A stretch of 64,000 nt of DNA, from NCBI RefSeq assembly GCF_002005425.1, contig NZ_CP019704.1:2252001-2316000 (forward strand), given 5' to 3'. Below are positions 9,325 through 18,517 of the stretch, one piece after another; positions within the stretch are counted from its first letter, which is position 1; every line of letters begins with the position of its first letter. Below the pieces are notes generated by a model. It saw only the letters and a list, made by a program, of their open reading frames with translations, was not told the origin of the DNA and made no database searches. The translations under genes and the position numbers were made by a program. The DNA is from Polaribacter sp. BM10 (GTDB taxonomy: Bacteria; Bacteroidota; Bacteroidia; Flavobacteriales; Flavobacteriaceae).

Positions 9325-10896
9325 TTAATTTAACCACCCCGGATTTTGGTTTAACAAAGGATTTTCCCTTAAATGATCAATAAAAATTGGCCATATTATT
9401 CTATCGCTAGTAAGAGGAGTTACTTCTCTTTCTTCTAGTATTGGGTTCATAACATCGATAGCTCTATCATTTCTTACTAAATCCCACCATCTTTTACCTT
9501 CACCAAACAACTCTAATTGTCTTTCTACTAATAAAAAGTCTAATTGTGCATCAAAATTGTCTCCAAATTCTGCTTCAGTAGCTAAAGGTAATTGTCTTGC
9601 TGTTCTAACTTGATTTATTAATTCTAAACACTTAGGCGCATTTTGTAATTTTAATTCTGCTTCTGCTAATAATAAAATCATATCAGCATAACGATATACT
9701 GGTAAATTAGTATCATCGTCGTTTGGATCTATGTGAGATCTATTTTTTACCCATTTAGCACATCTTGCTTCACCAAACTCATCACTTCCTAAACCATCTT
9801 CAAAATCTCCACCAAATCTTGTTGCAAACTGTCTCCAATCTCCATAAATCGGTTCGATAATTGTAGAACCGTCATCTAATTCTATCTCTCTTGTAAATAC
9901 TGGTAACCTTCTATTTGTAGCTGTATACTTATCTGCCCAACCAAGAGAGTCTATTGGAAACCTTTCTGCCCATTTAGTCTCTGCTTCTTCAGACATTACA
10001 CTAATTGCAGCACCTGCCATGTAAGCTCTTGCAACACCAGAAGTTGTTTCTTCTAAAGCGTAGTGAACAGAAAATATTAATTCTGGACCTGCTTGAACTT
10101 TTCCAGGTCCTTGAGGAAACTCCGCTGTACTTGGTTGATTTATAAATAAATCTTGCCAAGCTTCTGGTGTTTGTACCAAACTATGAGATCCTAAAGCTAT
10201 TAAATTTTCTATTGCATCTTTTGCCAAACCTTCTTCTTTAATCCACATATAAACTTCTGCTTGTAATGCAAATACACTGGCTTGAGAAAATCTAAATTCT
10301 CTTGAAGGTGTTGTTATTAATTCTTCTGCCTTTTTCATATCAGGAATTACAACAGTATTCATAACATCTTCATAAGAGGTTTGCGGTTTTTGCGTTTCGC
10401 TGATCGCTGTAATTGATTGTAAAAATACAGGTACATCTCCCCAAACTCTTGCCAAATCAAAATATATTTTAGCTCTCATTGCATAAGCTTCACCTAATAA
10501 ATCTTTATCTACACCATCAATATTAGGTCCTGCATTAATAACTCTATTTACTCTATCAATTACAGTATAAAGATTAGCCCATCTTAACAAACCTTCTCCT
10601 GGATCTATTGTACTATTATGTAAAGAATTTCTAGAAGTATTGTTTCCATTTGGTTGAAAGTTGTCTGATCTAAATTCACCAACATTAAGGTAAAATTGAC
10701 TATATGCAACTTGTAAACCATCATAGGCACCTATTATACCTGATTCTAATTCTGCATTATTAGAATAAAACCCATCAGGAGATATTTCACTTACAGGAAG
10801 TTCTTGAACGAAATCGTCACAAGAATAAAGTAATCCTATAGCAGCACAAAGCATTAGTGCTTGTTTTATTTTATTTGATATATTATTTATATTCAT
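9325..10896 (-). CDS. SusD-like glycan-binding lipoprotein (ulvan-type PUL)
   Basis: 523 residues, lipoprotein signal with YSC (Cys26), and a typical RagB/SusD layout: N-terminal SPDGFYSNNAELESGIIGAYDGLQ, TPR-type helices (LLGEAYAMRAKIYFDLARVWGDVP), and the C-terminal signature VYRYADMILLLAEAELKL...LFGEGKRWWDLVRN with NPGWLN at the end. It forms the lid of the SusC transporter and captures oligosaccharides at the outer membrane. It starts 13 bases after the susC stop. The PUL context (sulfatase-rhamnosidase, uronate genes) suggests ulvan fragments as ligand, which is inference. Confidence 0.93.
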   Translation of the reverse strand: MNINNISNKIKQALMLCAAIGLLYSCDDFVQELPVSEISPDGFYSNNAELESGIIGAYDGLQVAYSQFYLNVGEFRSDNFQPNGNNTSRNSLHNSTIDPGEGLLRWANLYTVIDRVNRVINAGPNIDGVDKDLLGEAYAMRAKIYFDLARVWGDVPVFLQSITAISETQKPQTSYEDVMNTVVIPDMKKAEELITTPSREFRFSQASVFALQAEVYMWIKEEGLAKDAIENLIALGSHSLVQTPEAWQDLFINQPSTAEFPQGPGKVQAGPELIFSVHYALEETTSGVARAYMAGAAISVMSEEAETKWAERFPIDSLGWADKYTATNRRLPVFTREIELDDGSTIIEPIYGDWRQFATRFGGDFEDGLGSDEFGEARCAKWVKNRSHIDPNDDDTNLPVYRYADMILLLAEAELKLQNAPKCLELINQVRTARQLPLATEAEFGDNFDAQLDFLLVERQLELFGEGKRWWDLVRNDRAIDVMNPILEEREVTPLTSDRIIWPIFIDHLRENPLLNQNPGWLN

Positions 10897-10909
10897 AACT
10901 TTTATTTGA

Positions 10910-13900
10910 TTAAAATTGTGCTTTTAAAGTAAGTAAAAACTCTCTATCATTAGGATATCTTAAGGCATCTTCACTTGGTGTTAAAGGATTACCTCTACTA
11001 CCAAACTCTGGGTTATAACCTTCATAGTTAGTCCAAGTTAAAAGATTGTTTACCGCAAAATTGAAACTCAAACCAGTAATACCTATATCTATCTGCTTTA
11101 ATACATCTTTAGGAAATTTGTATCCTAAACGTACATACCTCCATCTAATAAAACTTCCGTCTGAAACGTATGTACTATTCGCTGTACTATTTGTAAAATC
11201 AAATCTATTTTGGTTTCTAGCTCTACCAGCTTGTAATATTGGATATTGAGCAATATCACCTTGATTTTGCCAAGCGTTATCTAATCTATCAGGAGATACT
11301 GTTAATACTGTTGCTCTTAAACTATTTCTATCATGGTCATATCTTCTATAGATTTCGTTACCATAACTATAATCAAATAAGGTACCTAAAGTCCAATTTT
11401 TATAAGTTAAATCATGGCTAAAACCTCCGTAAGTTGTTGGTAAACCATTACCTAAAACTTGCTCATCATCACTATTAATTACAAAATCTCCATTGGCATC
11501 ATCCCAAATATAATCTCCACCTTTCAAAATATTTCTAGTAGAACCGTGAACTAATTGTTTTATCTCACCATCTAAAGGATATTGCTCTCCGTTAGCCATA
11601 TTATAAGTTCCTAAGAAAAATCCGTTAGAATCAAAGTTTGGAAATAATCTATCTCCTGATGGAGTAAATGCATTCGACTCATCATATTGAAAAACTCCAT
11701 GATTTTTATAACCCCAGATATTTCCTATTGGAGATCCTTCTTCTGTTATAAAACGACCTGTACGAATTGGAACATCAAGCTCTTGAACTGTATTTTCTAA
11801 CAAACCAATGTTAAATCCAGATTTCCAAGAGAAATCTTTTGTTTTAAGTATAGTTCCACTAATTTCAAAATCTATACCTTGATTTCTAACAATACCTCTA
11901 TTTTCTCTAATGTTATTAAATCCAGATTCTTCTGGTATTTCTGTATTTACCAACAAACCATCTGTTACTTTTCTCCAAAATGCTAAAGAAAGGTTTAATC
12001 TTCTACCTTTAAACATACTCATGTCTAATTGCAGGTTTGTAGATTCTGTTTCTTCCCATCTTAAGTCTGCATTACCTAATCTACTAGGAGCAAAACCTGT
12101 TTCACCATTATAATCTGCACCAGGTACAAGAGAACTAGTAAAGTTATAATTTGGTATTCTATCATTACCTACAATACCATAACTTGCTTTAACTAATAAA
12201 TTTTTAATTACAGAATTTCCTCTTAAGAAATTTTCTTTACTAACTCTCCATCCTGCTGTAACAGATGGAAAAATACCATACTTATTATTTGCTCCAAATT
12301 TTGAAGAACCATCTCTACGGATTGTTGCCCCTAATAAGTACTTGTTTTTATAATCATAATCAAACCCTGCGTATAAAGAAAATAAACCTGTAGATTCTTT
12401 TTGAGTTGCATCTCCTCCAGCTGTATCAACTAAAAGAAACTCTGGATCTGCGTTATTAAACGTTTCTATTAAATCATTAGAAAATCTAGAATCAATTTTT
12501 AAATTATCAGAAACTATTTTTTGTATTTGCATACCTGCAAAAACACCTAAATCATGATCACCCCATTGCTGGCTAAAATTTAAGGTGTTATCTTGTTGTA
12601 TTCTTGTTGTTAATTGATGTCTTTCGCTACCTGTAGGATTACCATCTGCAAAGTTTCTAGGATCTAATATAGAAGGAACAAAACCTTCTCTTTTATCGTA
12701 AAAGAAATCAGCACCAACAGTTGATCTTATAGACAAAGAAGGTAATACTTTATATTGAGCATAAGTATATAAATTGGCTCTGTATCTTTTTCTGTCATTT
12801 TTCCTTAAAATAGCATTTTGTATGGGATTTAAACTAAATTTACGAGGAGAACCAGGAGTAAAACTTCCATCTGGTTCAAACAACGGTAAATATGCAACTC
12901 TATTTAAAAGGTGACCTAAAACAGGACCTGAAGTAGTACTATTTGTAAATTCATAAGATAAATTAATTAAAGTACCAGTTTTAAATTTTTCATTTGGTGT
13001 TAAATCTAATTTTAAACGAGTATTAACTCTTTTATGACCACTATTTAATATGATACCAGATTCATTAAAGAACCCTGTATTCCAATAAAACTTTACTTTA
13101 TCAGAACCACCACTTAATGCAACGTTTACCTGGTTTCTTAAGGCAGGTCTTGTAACTAATTTTTGTATGTCTGGAGAATTTCTACCAACTAAACTTAAAG
13201 AATCTCTACCTGCGCCAATAAAACTACCACCTAAGTTCATTCTTCTTTCCTGCTCTATTCTTTGAGCTGCATTAGGCGCTGGTAAATTTCCAATAAGCTT
13301 ATTTACCCCTGTAACATTTGTAATACTTAATTGTATTTTACCAGATTTACCAGTTTTTGTTTTTACAATTACCACACCATTTGCACCTTGTGCACCATAA
13401 ATTGCTGTGGTTGCACCATCTTTTAAAACCTCTAAAGATTCTATATCATTTGGATCTATATTATCAATATTAAAAGTTTGCTGACCATCTACAACATATA
13501 ACGGTCCTGTGTTACCCGCAGTAAAAGTAGAGACACCTCTAATTCTAATATCAAAACCTTCACCAGGACCATTGTTAGAAACAATTTGAACACCAGACAT
13601 CTTACCTTGAATACCTTGTAAAGGATCTACCGGTGCTGCTTGCTGAATAGATTCTGCTTTTACAGTAGAAACCCCTCCTAATATCTTATCTCTTTTTACT
13701 TCTCTAAAACCAATTACAACAATTTCTTCTAAAGATTCTGATGAGTCTTCTAAAACCACATTAATCGTAGTATTATTCCCAACAGAAACCTCTTTTTGTT
13801 TATAACCTAAATAAGAAAAAACTAGTGTTTTTTGTCCTTTTTGAAGCGTAATAGAATAATTACCATCAAAATCTGTACTTGCACCATTTCTTGTTCCTTT

Positions 13901-14065
13901 TTGTAAAATATTTACACCTGGTAAAATATTTCCACTATTATCTGACACTGAACCTGTAATTCTTTCTTGGGCTTCTAGGTTTAAATTTGTAAAACCCGAA
14001 AACAAGAGAAATAATACCAGAATTATCCTCAATGATGGATTTCGCTTTTTTAAAGTTTGTTTCAT
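10910..14065 (-). CDS. SusC-like TonB-dependent transporter (ulvan-type PUL)
   Basis: 1051 residues. After the signal peptide comes a carboxypeptidase-regulatory-like domain (RITGSVSDNSGNILPGVNI... to about residue 115), then the plug with RIRGVSTFTAGNTGPLYVVDG and DIESLEVLKDGATTAIYGAQGANGVV, the SusC/RagA signature, and a beta-barrel ending in LLTLKAQF. It imports oligosaccharides in a complex with the SusD protein encoded next. It is the first gene of a four-gene operon susC-susD-FAS1-FAS1. The 221-base divergent region towards uxaC holds the AGTATCCTGTACTAT element 85-100 bases upstream of this start. Confidence 0.95.
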   Translation of the reverse strand: MKQTLKKRNPSLRIILVLFLLFSGFTNLNLEAQERITGSVSDNSGNILPGVNILQKGTRNGASTDFDGNYSITLQKGQKTLVFSYLGYKQKEVSVGNNTTINVVLEDSSESLEEIVVIGFREVKRDKILGGVSTVKAESIQQAAPVDPLQGIQGKMSGVQIVSNNGPGEGFDIRIRGVSTFTAGNTGPLYVVDGQQTFNIDNIDPNDIESLEVLKDGATTAIYGAQGANGVVIVKTKTGKSGKIQLSITNVTGVNKLIGNLPAPNAAQRIEQERRMNLGGSFIGAGRDSLSLVGRNSPDIQKLVTRPALRNQVNVALSGGSDKVKFYWNTGFFNESGIILNSGHKRVNTRLKLDLTPNEKFKTGTLINLSYEFTNSTTSGPVLGHLLNRVAYLPLFEPDGSFTPGSPRKFSLNPIQNAILRKNDRKRYRANLYTYAQYKVLPSLSIRSTVGADFFYDKREGFVPSILDPRNFADGNPTGSERHQLTTRIQQDNTLNFSQQWGDHDLGVFAGMQIQKIVSDNLKIDSRFSNDLIETFNNADPEFLLVDTAGGDATQKESTGLFSLYAGFDYDYKNKYLLGATIRRDGSSKFGANNKYGIFPSVTAGWRVSKENFLRGNSVIKNLLVKASYGIVGNDRIPNYNFTSSLVPGADYNGETGFAPSRLGNADLRWEETESTNLQLDMSMFKGRRLNLSLAFWRKVTDGLLVNTEIPEESGFNNIRENRGIVRNQGIDFEISGTILKTKDFSWKSGFNIGLLENTVQELDVPIRTGRFITEEGSPIGNIWGYKNHGVFQYDESNAFTPSGDRLFPNFDSNGFFLGTYNMANGEQYPLDGEIKQLVHGSTRNILKGGDYIWDDANGDFVINSDDEQVLGNGLPTTYGGFSHDLTYKNWTLGTLFDYSYGNEIYRRYDHDRNSLRATVLTVSPDRLDNAWQNQGDIAQYPILQAGRARNQNRFDFTNSTANSTYVSDGSFIRWRYVRLGYKFPKDVLKQIDIGITGLSFNFAVNNLLTWTNYEGYNPEFGSRGNPLTPSEDALRYPNDREFLLTLKAQF

Positions 14066-14112
14066 GTTTAAAATTAGTTTTAATAAATTGTAAATAATAA
14101 CTATACCATAAT

Positions 14113-14164
14113 GTTAATTAACACAATTTTACAAACTATGGACTAAATCAGTATCCTGTACTAT
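14113..14164 (-). promoter_or_regulatory. Promoter region with AGTATCCTGTACTAT element (susC/uxaC divergent)
   Basis: AGTATCCTGTACTAT at 14150-14164 and GTTAATTAACACAATTTTA at 14113-14131, separated by 18 bases, exactly as upstream of the T9SS protein gene. On the plus strand, TACCTTTG (14244-14251) fits the Bacteroidota -7 consensus TAnnTTTG and lies 35 bases before uxaC. The element could therefore control both directions. Confidence 0.62.
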
Positions 14165-14286
14165 ACTGAAATATATATTATTTTAACTTATTTATATTCA
14201 ATATTAATTTCTATTGATAGTTAACTAAAAGATTTTTTGACATTACCTTTGTACATTATAAAGATTACAGATAAATAAAAATAACT

Positions 14287-15690
14287 ATGAACACTTTTCT
14301 AACCAAGAACTTTTTACTTAAAAACGATTTTGCAGAAAAATTATATCACAATTTCGCTAAGAAAAACCCTATTATAGATTATCATAATCACTTGCCTCCA
14401 GATCAAATTGCAAATGATAAACAATTCGAAAATATTACACAAGTTTGGCTATATGGCGATCATTATAAATGGCGTGCAATGCGTGCTTTTGGTATAGATG
14501 AAAAATATATTACGGGTAATGCTACAGACAAAGAAAAGTTCTTAAAATGGGCAGAAGTTGTTCCTTACACTATCAAAAACCCACTTTTTCATTGGACAGC
14601 TTTAGAATTAAAAGCATATTTTGATATTGATGAAATTCTGTGTCCTGAAAACGCTGAAGAAATTTATGAAAAAACTTCTAAAATTTTACAGCAAAAATCT
14701 CACTCTGCTAACGGTTTGCTAAAAATGCAAAATGTAGAAAGTTTGTGTACAACAGACGATCCTGCAGATTCTTTAGAATATCATATAGCCATTCAAAAAG
14801 ATGCTTCTAAAGTTCAGACATTTCCTACTTTTAGACCAGATAATTCTCTTGCTGTTGAAAACACCAAAACCTATAATCAGTATTTATCTAAACTCGAAAA
14901 AGTATCGAAAGTTAACATAAATAATTATGATGATTTATTAAAGGCTTTAGAAAGTAGGATTAACTTTTTTAATGATAATGGAGGTAGATTATCTGATCAT
15001 GGTTTTGAGCAATTGAACTTTTTTGAAAAAGAAATTTATGATGTACATTCCTTGTTTGGTAAAGTAAAAAACAATGAATCTCTAACAGATAATGAAATTG
15101 CCTTCTTTAAATTTAAAACAGTTATTGAGTTATGCAAAATGTATCATAAAGTTGGTTGGACACAACAATTTCACCTAGGTGCAATCAGAAATAATAATAA
15201 AAGATTACTTGATCAACTGGGACCAGATACTGGCTTTGATTCTATTGGAGATTTTTCGCAAGCTCATGCTTTAAGTGGTGTCTTAAATAAATTAGATAGT
15301 ACAAACCAATTAGCAAAAACAATTGTATATAATTTAAATCCAGCAGATAGTGAAGTTTTTGCAACCATGGTTGGAAATTTTAATGATGGTACCATAAAGG
15401 GTAAAATGCAATACGGTGCTGCTTGGTGGTTTTTAGATCAAAAAGATGGTATGGAAAAACAAATTAATGCATTATCTAATTTAGGATTATTGTCTTGTTT
15501 TGTAGGTATGTTAACAGACTCTAGAAGCTTTTTATCGTTTCCAAGACACGAATACTTTAGAAGAATTTTATGCAATATCATTGGTACTGATGTTGAAAAT
15601 GGTGAGTTACCTGCAGATGAAGAATTTCTTGGTAAAATTATAAGTGATATTTGTTATCATAATGCAAAAAACTATTTTAATTTTAAATAA
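14287..15690 (+). CDS. uxaC: Glucuronate (uronate) isomerase
   Basis: 467 residues, the normal length for UxaC. Recognisable features are IIDYHNHLPPDQI near residue 30 (metal-binding His pair of the amidohydrolase fold), YKWRAMRAFGI, FHWTALELKAYF, TDDPADSLEYH, QFHLGAIRNNN, and the C-terminal MLTDSRSFLSFPRHEYFRR. It isomerises D-glucuronate to D-fructuronate (or galacturonate to tagaturonate), the first step towards KDG, supplying UxuB and UxuA encoded across the cluster. It is transcribed away from susC and is followed by an oxidoreductase gene after one base. A TACCTTTG -7 element lies 35 bases upstream. Confidence 0.95.
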   Translation: MNTFLTKNFLLKNDFAEKLYHNFAKKNPIIDYHNHLPPDQIANDKQFENITQVWLYGDHYKWRAMRAFGIDEKYITGNATDKEKFLKWAEVVPYTIKNPLFHWTALELKAYFDIDEILCPENAEEIYEKTSKILQQKSHSANGLLKMQNVESLCTTDDPADSLEYHIAIQKDASKVQTFPTFRPDNSLAVENTKTYNQYLSKLEKVSKVNINNYDDLLKALESRINFFNDNGGRLSDHGFEQLNFFEKEIYDVHSLFGKVKNNESLTDNEIAFFKFKTVIELCKMYHKVGWTQQFHLGAIRNNNKRLLDQLGPDTGFDSIGDFSQAHALSGVLNKLDSTNQLAKTIVYNLNPADSEVFATMVGNFNDGTIKGKMQYGAAWWFLDQKDGMEKQINALSNLGLLSCFVGMLTDSRSFLSFPRHEYFRRILCNIIGTDVENGELPADEEFLGKIISDICYHNAKNYFNFK

Positions 15691-15691
15691 A

Positions 15692-16663
15692 ATGGATACT
15701 ATTAAATGGGGAATTATTGGCTGTGGTGATGTTGCAGAAATAAAAAGTGGTCCTGCTTTTCAAAAGGTAGCAAATTCTGAATTGGTTGCAGTAATGAGAA
15801 GAAATAAAGCTAAATCTAAAGATTTCGCCAAAAGACATAATGTACCTTTTTTTTATGATTCTATAGACGATATCATTAATCATCCTGATATCAATGCACT
15901 TTACATTGCTACACCTCCTTCTAGTCATCTAGAAATTGCAAAACAATGTTTAAATGCTGGTAAATTTGTTTATCTAGAAAAACCAATGACTATGAATGCT
16001 GATGAAGCCATAGAATTGGAAAAGATAATTACTGATAATAAGAAAATAGTAATTGCACATTATAGAAGAAACCTGCCAGCTTTTCAAAAAGTTAAAGAAC
16101 TTTTAAACACGAACAGCATTGGTAAAATACATTTTGCTGATATTACTATTTTACAATCTACAACAAACAACATAATTGCAAAAACAGAAGATAACTGGCG
16201 CCTAAAGCCAGAAACTTCTGGAGGTGGGTATTTTCATGATATTGCACCGCATCAAATCGATTTAATGCTTCATTACTTCGGCAAAATTAAAAATGTACAA
16301 GGTTTTGCTACCGCAGCAAAAAACAATAAAGTTGCAGATATTGTAAACGGAATTATAAACTTTGAAAGCGGGGTACAATTTAGAGGTATTTGGAATTTTA
16401 TTGCATCAGAAAAAGATGTAAAAGATCAATGTATAATTTATGGTGAAAACGGTTCTATCACTTTCTCTTTTTACGGTAAAAAAGTGATTTTAAATACTAC
16501 CAATAAAAAAGAAGTTTTTTCTTTTGAAAACCCCGTACATGTACAACAACCTTTAATAGAAGAAACGGTAAAATACTTTTTAGGAAAAGCTAAAAACCCT
16601 TGTACTGTAAAAGATGGTGTTGATGTTATGAAAATCTTAGATAGATTTACTACTAAAGAATAA
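15692..16663 (+). CDS. Gfo/Idh/MocA family oxidoreductase
   Basis: I choose the ATG at 15692, one base after the uxaC stop, because the Rossmann fold begins right there (MDTIKWGIIGCGDVAE). An upstream in-frame start would overlap uxaC by about 47 bases and add a senseless leader. The 323-residue product has the GxGxxA-type NAD(P) site at 8-14, EKP (96-98) with the conserved Lys, and GGGYFHDIAPHQIDLMLHYFG, where the H-D pair matches the catalytic region of this family. It probably oxidises, reduces or epimerises a sugar or uronate derived from the polymer. The substrate cannot be told from sequence. It converges on dctM with an 80-base gap. Confidence 0.88.
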   Translation: MDTIKWGIIGCGDVAEIKSGPAFQKVANSELVAVMRRNKAKSKDFAKRHNVPFFYDSIDDIINHPDINALYIATPPSSHLEIAKQCLNAGKFVYLEKPMTMNADEAIELEKIITDNKKIVIAHYRRNLPAFQKVKELLNTNSIGKIHFADITILQSTTNNIIAKTEDNWRLKPETSGGGYFHDIAPHQIDLMLHYFGKIKNVQGFATAAKNNKVADIVNGIINFESGVQFRGIWNFIASEKDVKDQCIIYGENGSITFSFYGKKVILNTTNKKEVFSFENPVHVQQPLIEETVKYFLGKAKNPCTVKDGVDVMKILDRFTTKE

Positions 16664-16744
16664 ACTAATAATATTCTTTCTTATAAGTTGTAAATCTATC
16701 TAAACTCTAATTGACAAAATATATTTCTTGGCAAACCAATAATA

Positions 16745-18043
16745 TTATATCAAATCAAAAGCTCTTGGCAACCAAAGTGTCAAATCTGGAAAATAAGTAA
16801 TTAGCAACAATACGCCAATCATTACTAAAAATAAAGGTAATAATGGTCGTATTACTTGTTGTATTTTTAAATCGGCAACACTACAGCCTACAAAGAGCAC
16901 AGAACCCACTGGCGGAGTACATAATCCGATACATAAATTCATAATCATTATAATTCCGAAGTGAATAGGATTCATACCTAAACCTGTTACTATTGGTAAA
17001 AAAATTGGAGTAAAAATTAAAACTGCAGGTGTCATATCCATAAATATTCCAACAAATAGTAAAATCAAATTAATAATAATTAATATAACAATCGGATTAT
17101 CACTTATTGATAATAATGAATTACTAATTTCTTGAGGTATATTTTCATAACTCATTACCCAAGACATGGCAATAGAAGTTGATACTAACAATAAAACAAT
17201 TGCAGATGTTTTTACTGTTTCTAATAAAATTGGGGAAACATCTTTAAATGTAATTTCTTTATAAACAAAACCTAAAACTAATGTATAGATTACAGCAATA
17301 GCAGATGCTTCTGTTGCTGTAAAAATTCCGGCAACTATACCACCAATAACAACAACTAATAGCATTAAACTAGGAAAAGCGTCTACAAATCTTTTAAAAA
17401 ACTCTTTAAAACCTACTAATTTATCTGTAGGATATTTTTTAATGATAGAATATATTAAGGCAACAATCATTAAAGCTAAACCTATTAGTAAGCCGGGTAT
17501 ATAACCTGCAATAAATAAAGCAGCTATAGACACACCTCCACTTGCTAAAGAATAAACAATAAGTACGTTACTTGGTGGAATAATTAATCCTGTTGTGGCA
17601 CTTGTAATATTAACCGCGGCACTAAAAGATTTGTCGTAACCATCTTTTTCCATCATTGGATTCATAAAACCACCAATAGCAGAAGCTGCTGCAACAGCAG
17701 AACCAGATATTGCGCCAAACAACATACAAGAAATAATGTTTACAAATGCTAAACCACCCGGAAGTGGACCAACAATTGCTTTGGCAAAATTTATAAGTCG
17801 CACCGCAATACCTCCTCTATTCATAATTTGACCTGCTAGTATAAAAAACGGTATTGCAGATAATGTAAAACTATCTAATGAAGTTGCCATTCTTTGCGCT
17901 AATGTTGTTACAGATGGTAAAAAAGGCATAGCACTTAATAATGTAAACAAAGCTGCTAAACCAATAGCAAAAGCGATAGGAACTCTTAAAGATAAAAAAA
18001 TTAAAAAGCTAACAACTAAAATAAGGACTTCAACTAAATTCAT
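16745..18043 (-). CDS. dctM: TRAP transporter large permease
   Basis: 432 residues, almost entirely hydrophobic, with about 12-13 membrane segments. Family signatures include FAIGLAALFTLL, FAGQIMNRGGIA-like (FILAGQIMNRGGIAVRLI), GAISGSAVAAASAIGG, IIPPSNVLIVYS and NLCIGLCTPPVGSVLFVGC. It is the sodium-coupled channel subunit. It ends the hub transcription unit and follows dctQ after 3 bases. Given the neighbouring uxu and kdu genes the cargo is probably glucuronate, an unsaturated uronate or a related acid. The substrate is inference. Confidence 0.93.
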   Translation of the reverse strand: MNLVEVLILVVSFLIFLSLRVPIAFAIGLAALFTLLSAMPFLPSVTTLAQRMATSLDSFTLSAIPFFILAGQIMNRGGIAVRLINFAKAIVGPLPGGLAFVNIISCMLFGAISGSAVAAASAIGGFMNPMMEKDGYDKSFSAAVNITSATTGLIIPPSNVLIVYSLASGGVSIAALFIAGYIPGLLIGLALMIVALIYSIIKKYPTDKLVGFKEFFKRFVDAFPSLMLLVVVIGGIVAGIFTATEASAIAVIYTLVLGFVYKEITFKDVSPILLETVKTSAIVLLLVSTSIAMSWVMSYENIPQEISNSLLSISDNPIVILIIINLILLFVGIFMDMTPAVLIFTPIFLPIVTGLGMNPIHFGIIMIMNLCIGLCTPPVGSVLFVGCSVADLKIQQVIRPLLPLFLVMIGVLLLITYFPDLTLWLPRAFDLI

Positions 18044-18046
18044 AAT

Positions 18047-18517
18047 TTATGCTTTGTTTAATTTTCTTAAGTTTATAAGTGTATCAATACTATAGTAACA
18101 TATTAACATACCAGAAATAGGTACTATCATGTAAATTATTCCAAGAGGGATTTCTAGCGTGGCAGAAGTTTGACCAAATTGAAAACTTAATTGTACAAGT
18201 CTAATGCCACCAATTATCATGACTGTAAAAGCAAAAAGAGCTATAGATATAAACACAACTCCGTTAAAAAAACCTTGTTTTCTTTTTACTAAGTCTTCTG
18301 ATATTAGATCTATTGCCAAGTGAAGGTTTTTCCCGGCAGCATAAGCAGCACCTAATAAACCTAACCATATTAATGAAAAACTTGATATTTCGTCTGTAAT
18401 TGTACTGGGTGCTCTTAAAACGAATCTAGAAAAGACTTGCCAAACAACACTAACTAACATCAGTAATAATATAAAAAGAACTACCTTTTCTAAAACGCTA
18501 TCTATTTTTGCTCTCAT
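18047..18517 (-). CDS. dctQ: TRAP transporter small permease
   Basis: 156 residues with four membrane segments and typical DctQ features: VVWQVFSRFVLRAPSTITDEIS near residues 24-45 and LIWLGLLGAAYAAGKNLHLAIDLI. It bridges the binding protein and DctM in the tripartite importer. The start codon overlaps the dctP stop by one base (TAATG), indicating translational coupling. Confidence 0.9.
   Translation of the reverse strand: MRAKIDSVLEKVVLFILLLMLVSVVWQVFSRFVLRAPSTITDEISSFSLIWLGLLGAAYAAGKNLHLAIDLISEDLVKRKQGFFNGVVFISIALFAFTVMIIGGIRLVQLSFQFGQTSATLEIPLGIIYMIVPISGMLICYYSIDTLINLRKLNKA

Noticed and set aside
15644..15691. Upstream start for the oxidoreductase overlapping uxaC
   Set aside because: It adds a 16-residue leader in front of the Rossmann motif and a 47-base overlap; the ATG at 15692 begins directly at the fold.
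16664..16744. Possible terminator between the oxidoreductase and dctM genes
   Set aside because: I found no convincing GC-containing stem, only short AT palindromes around AATAATATT.
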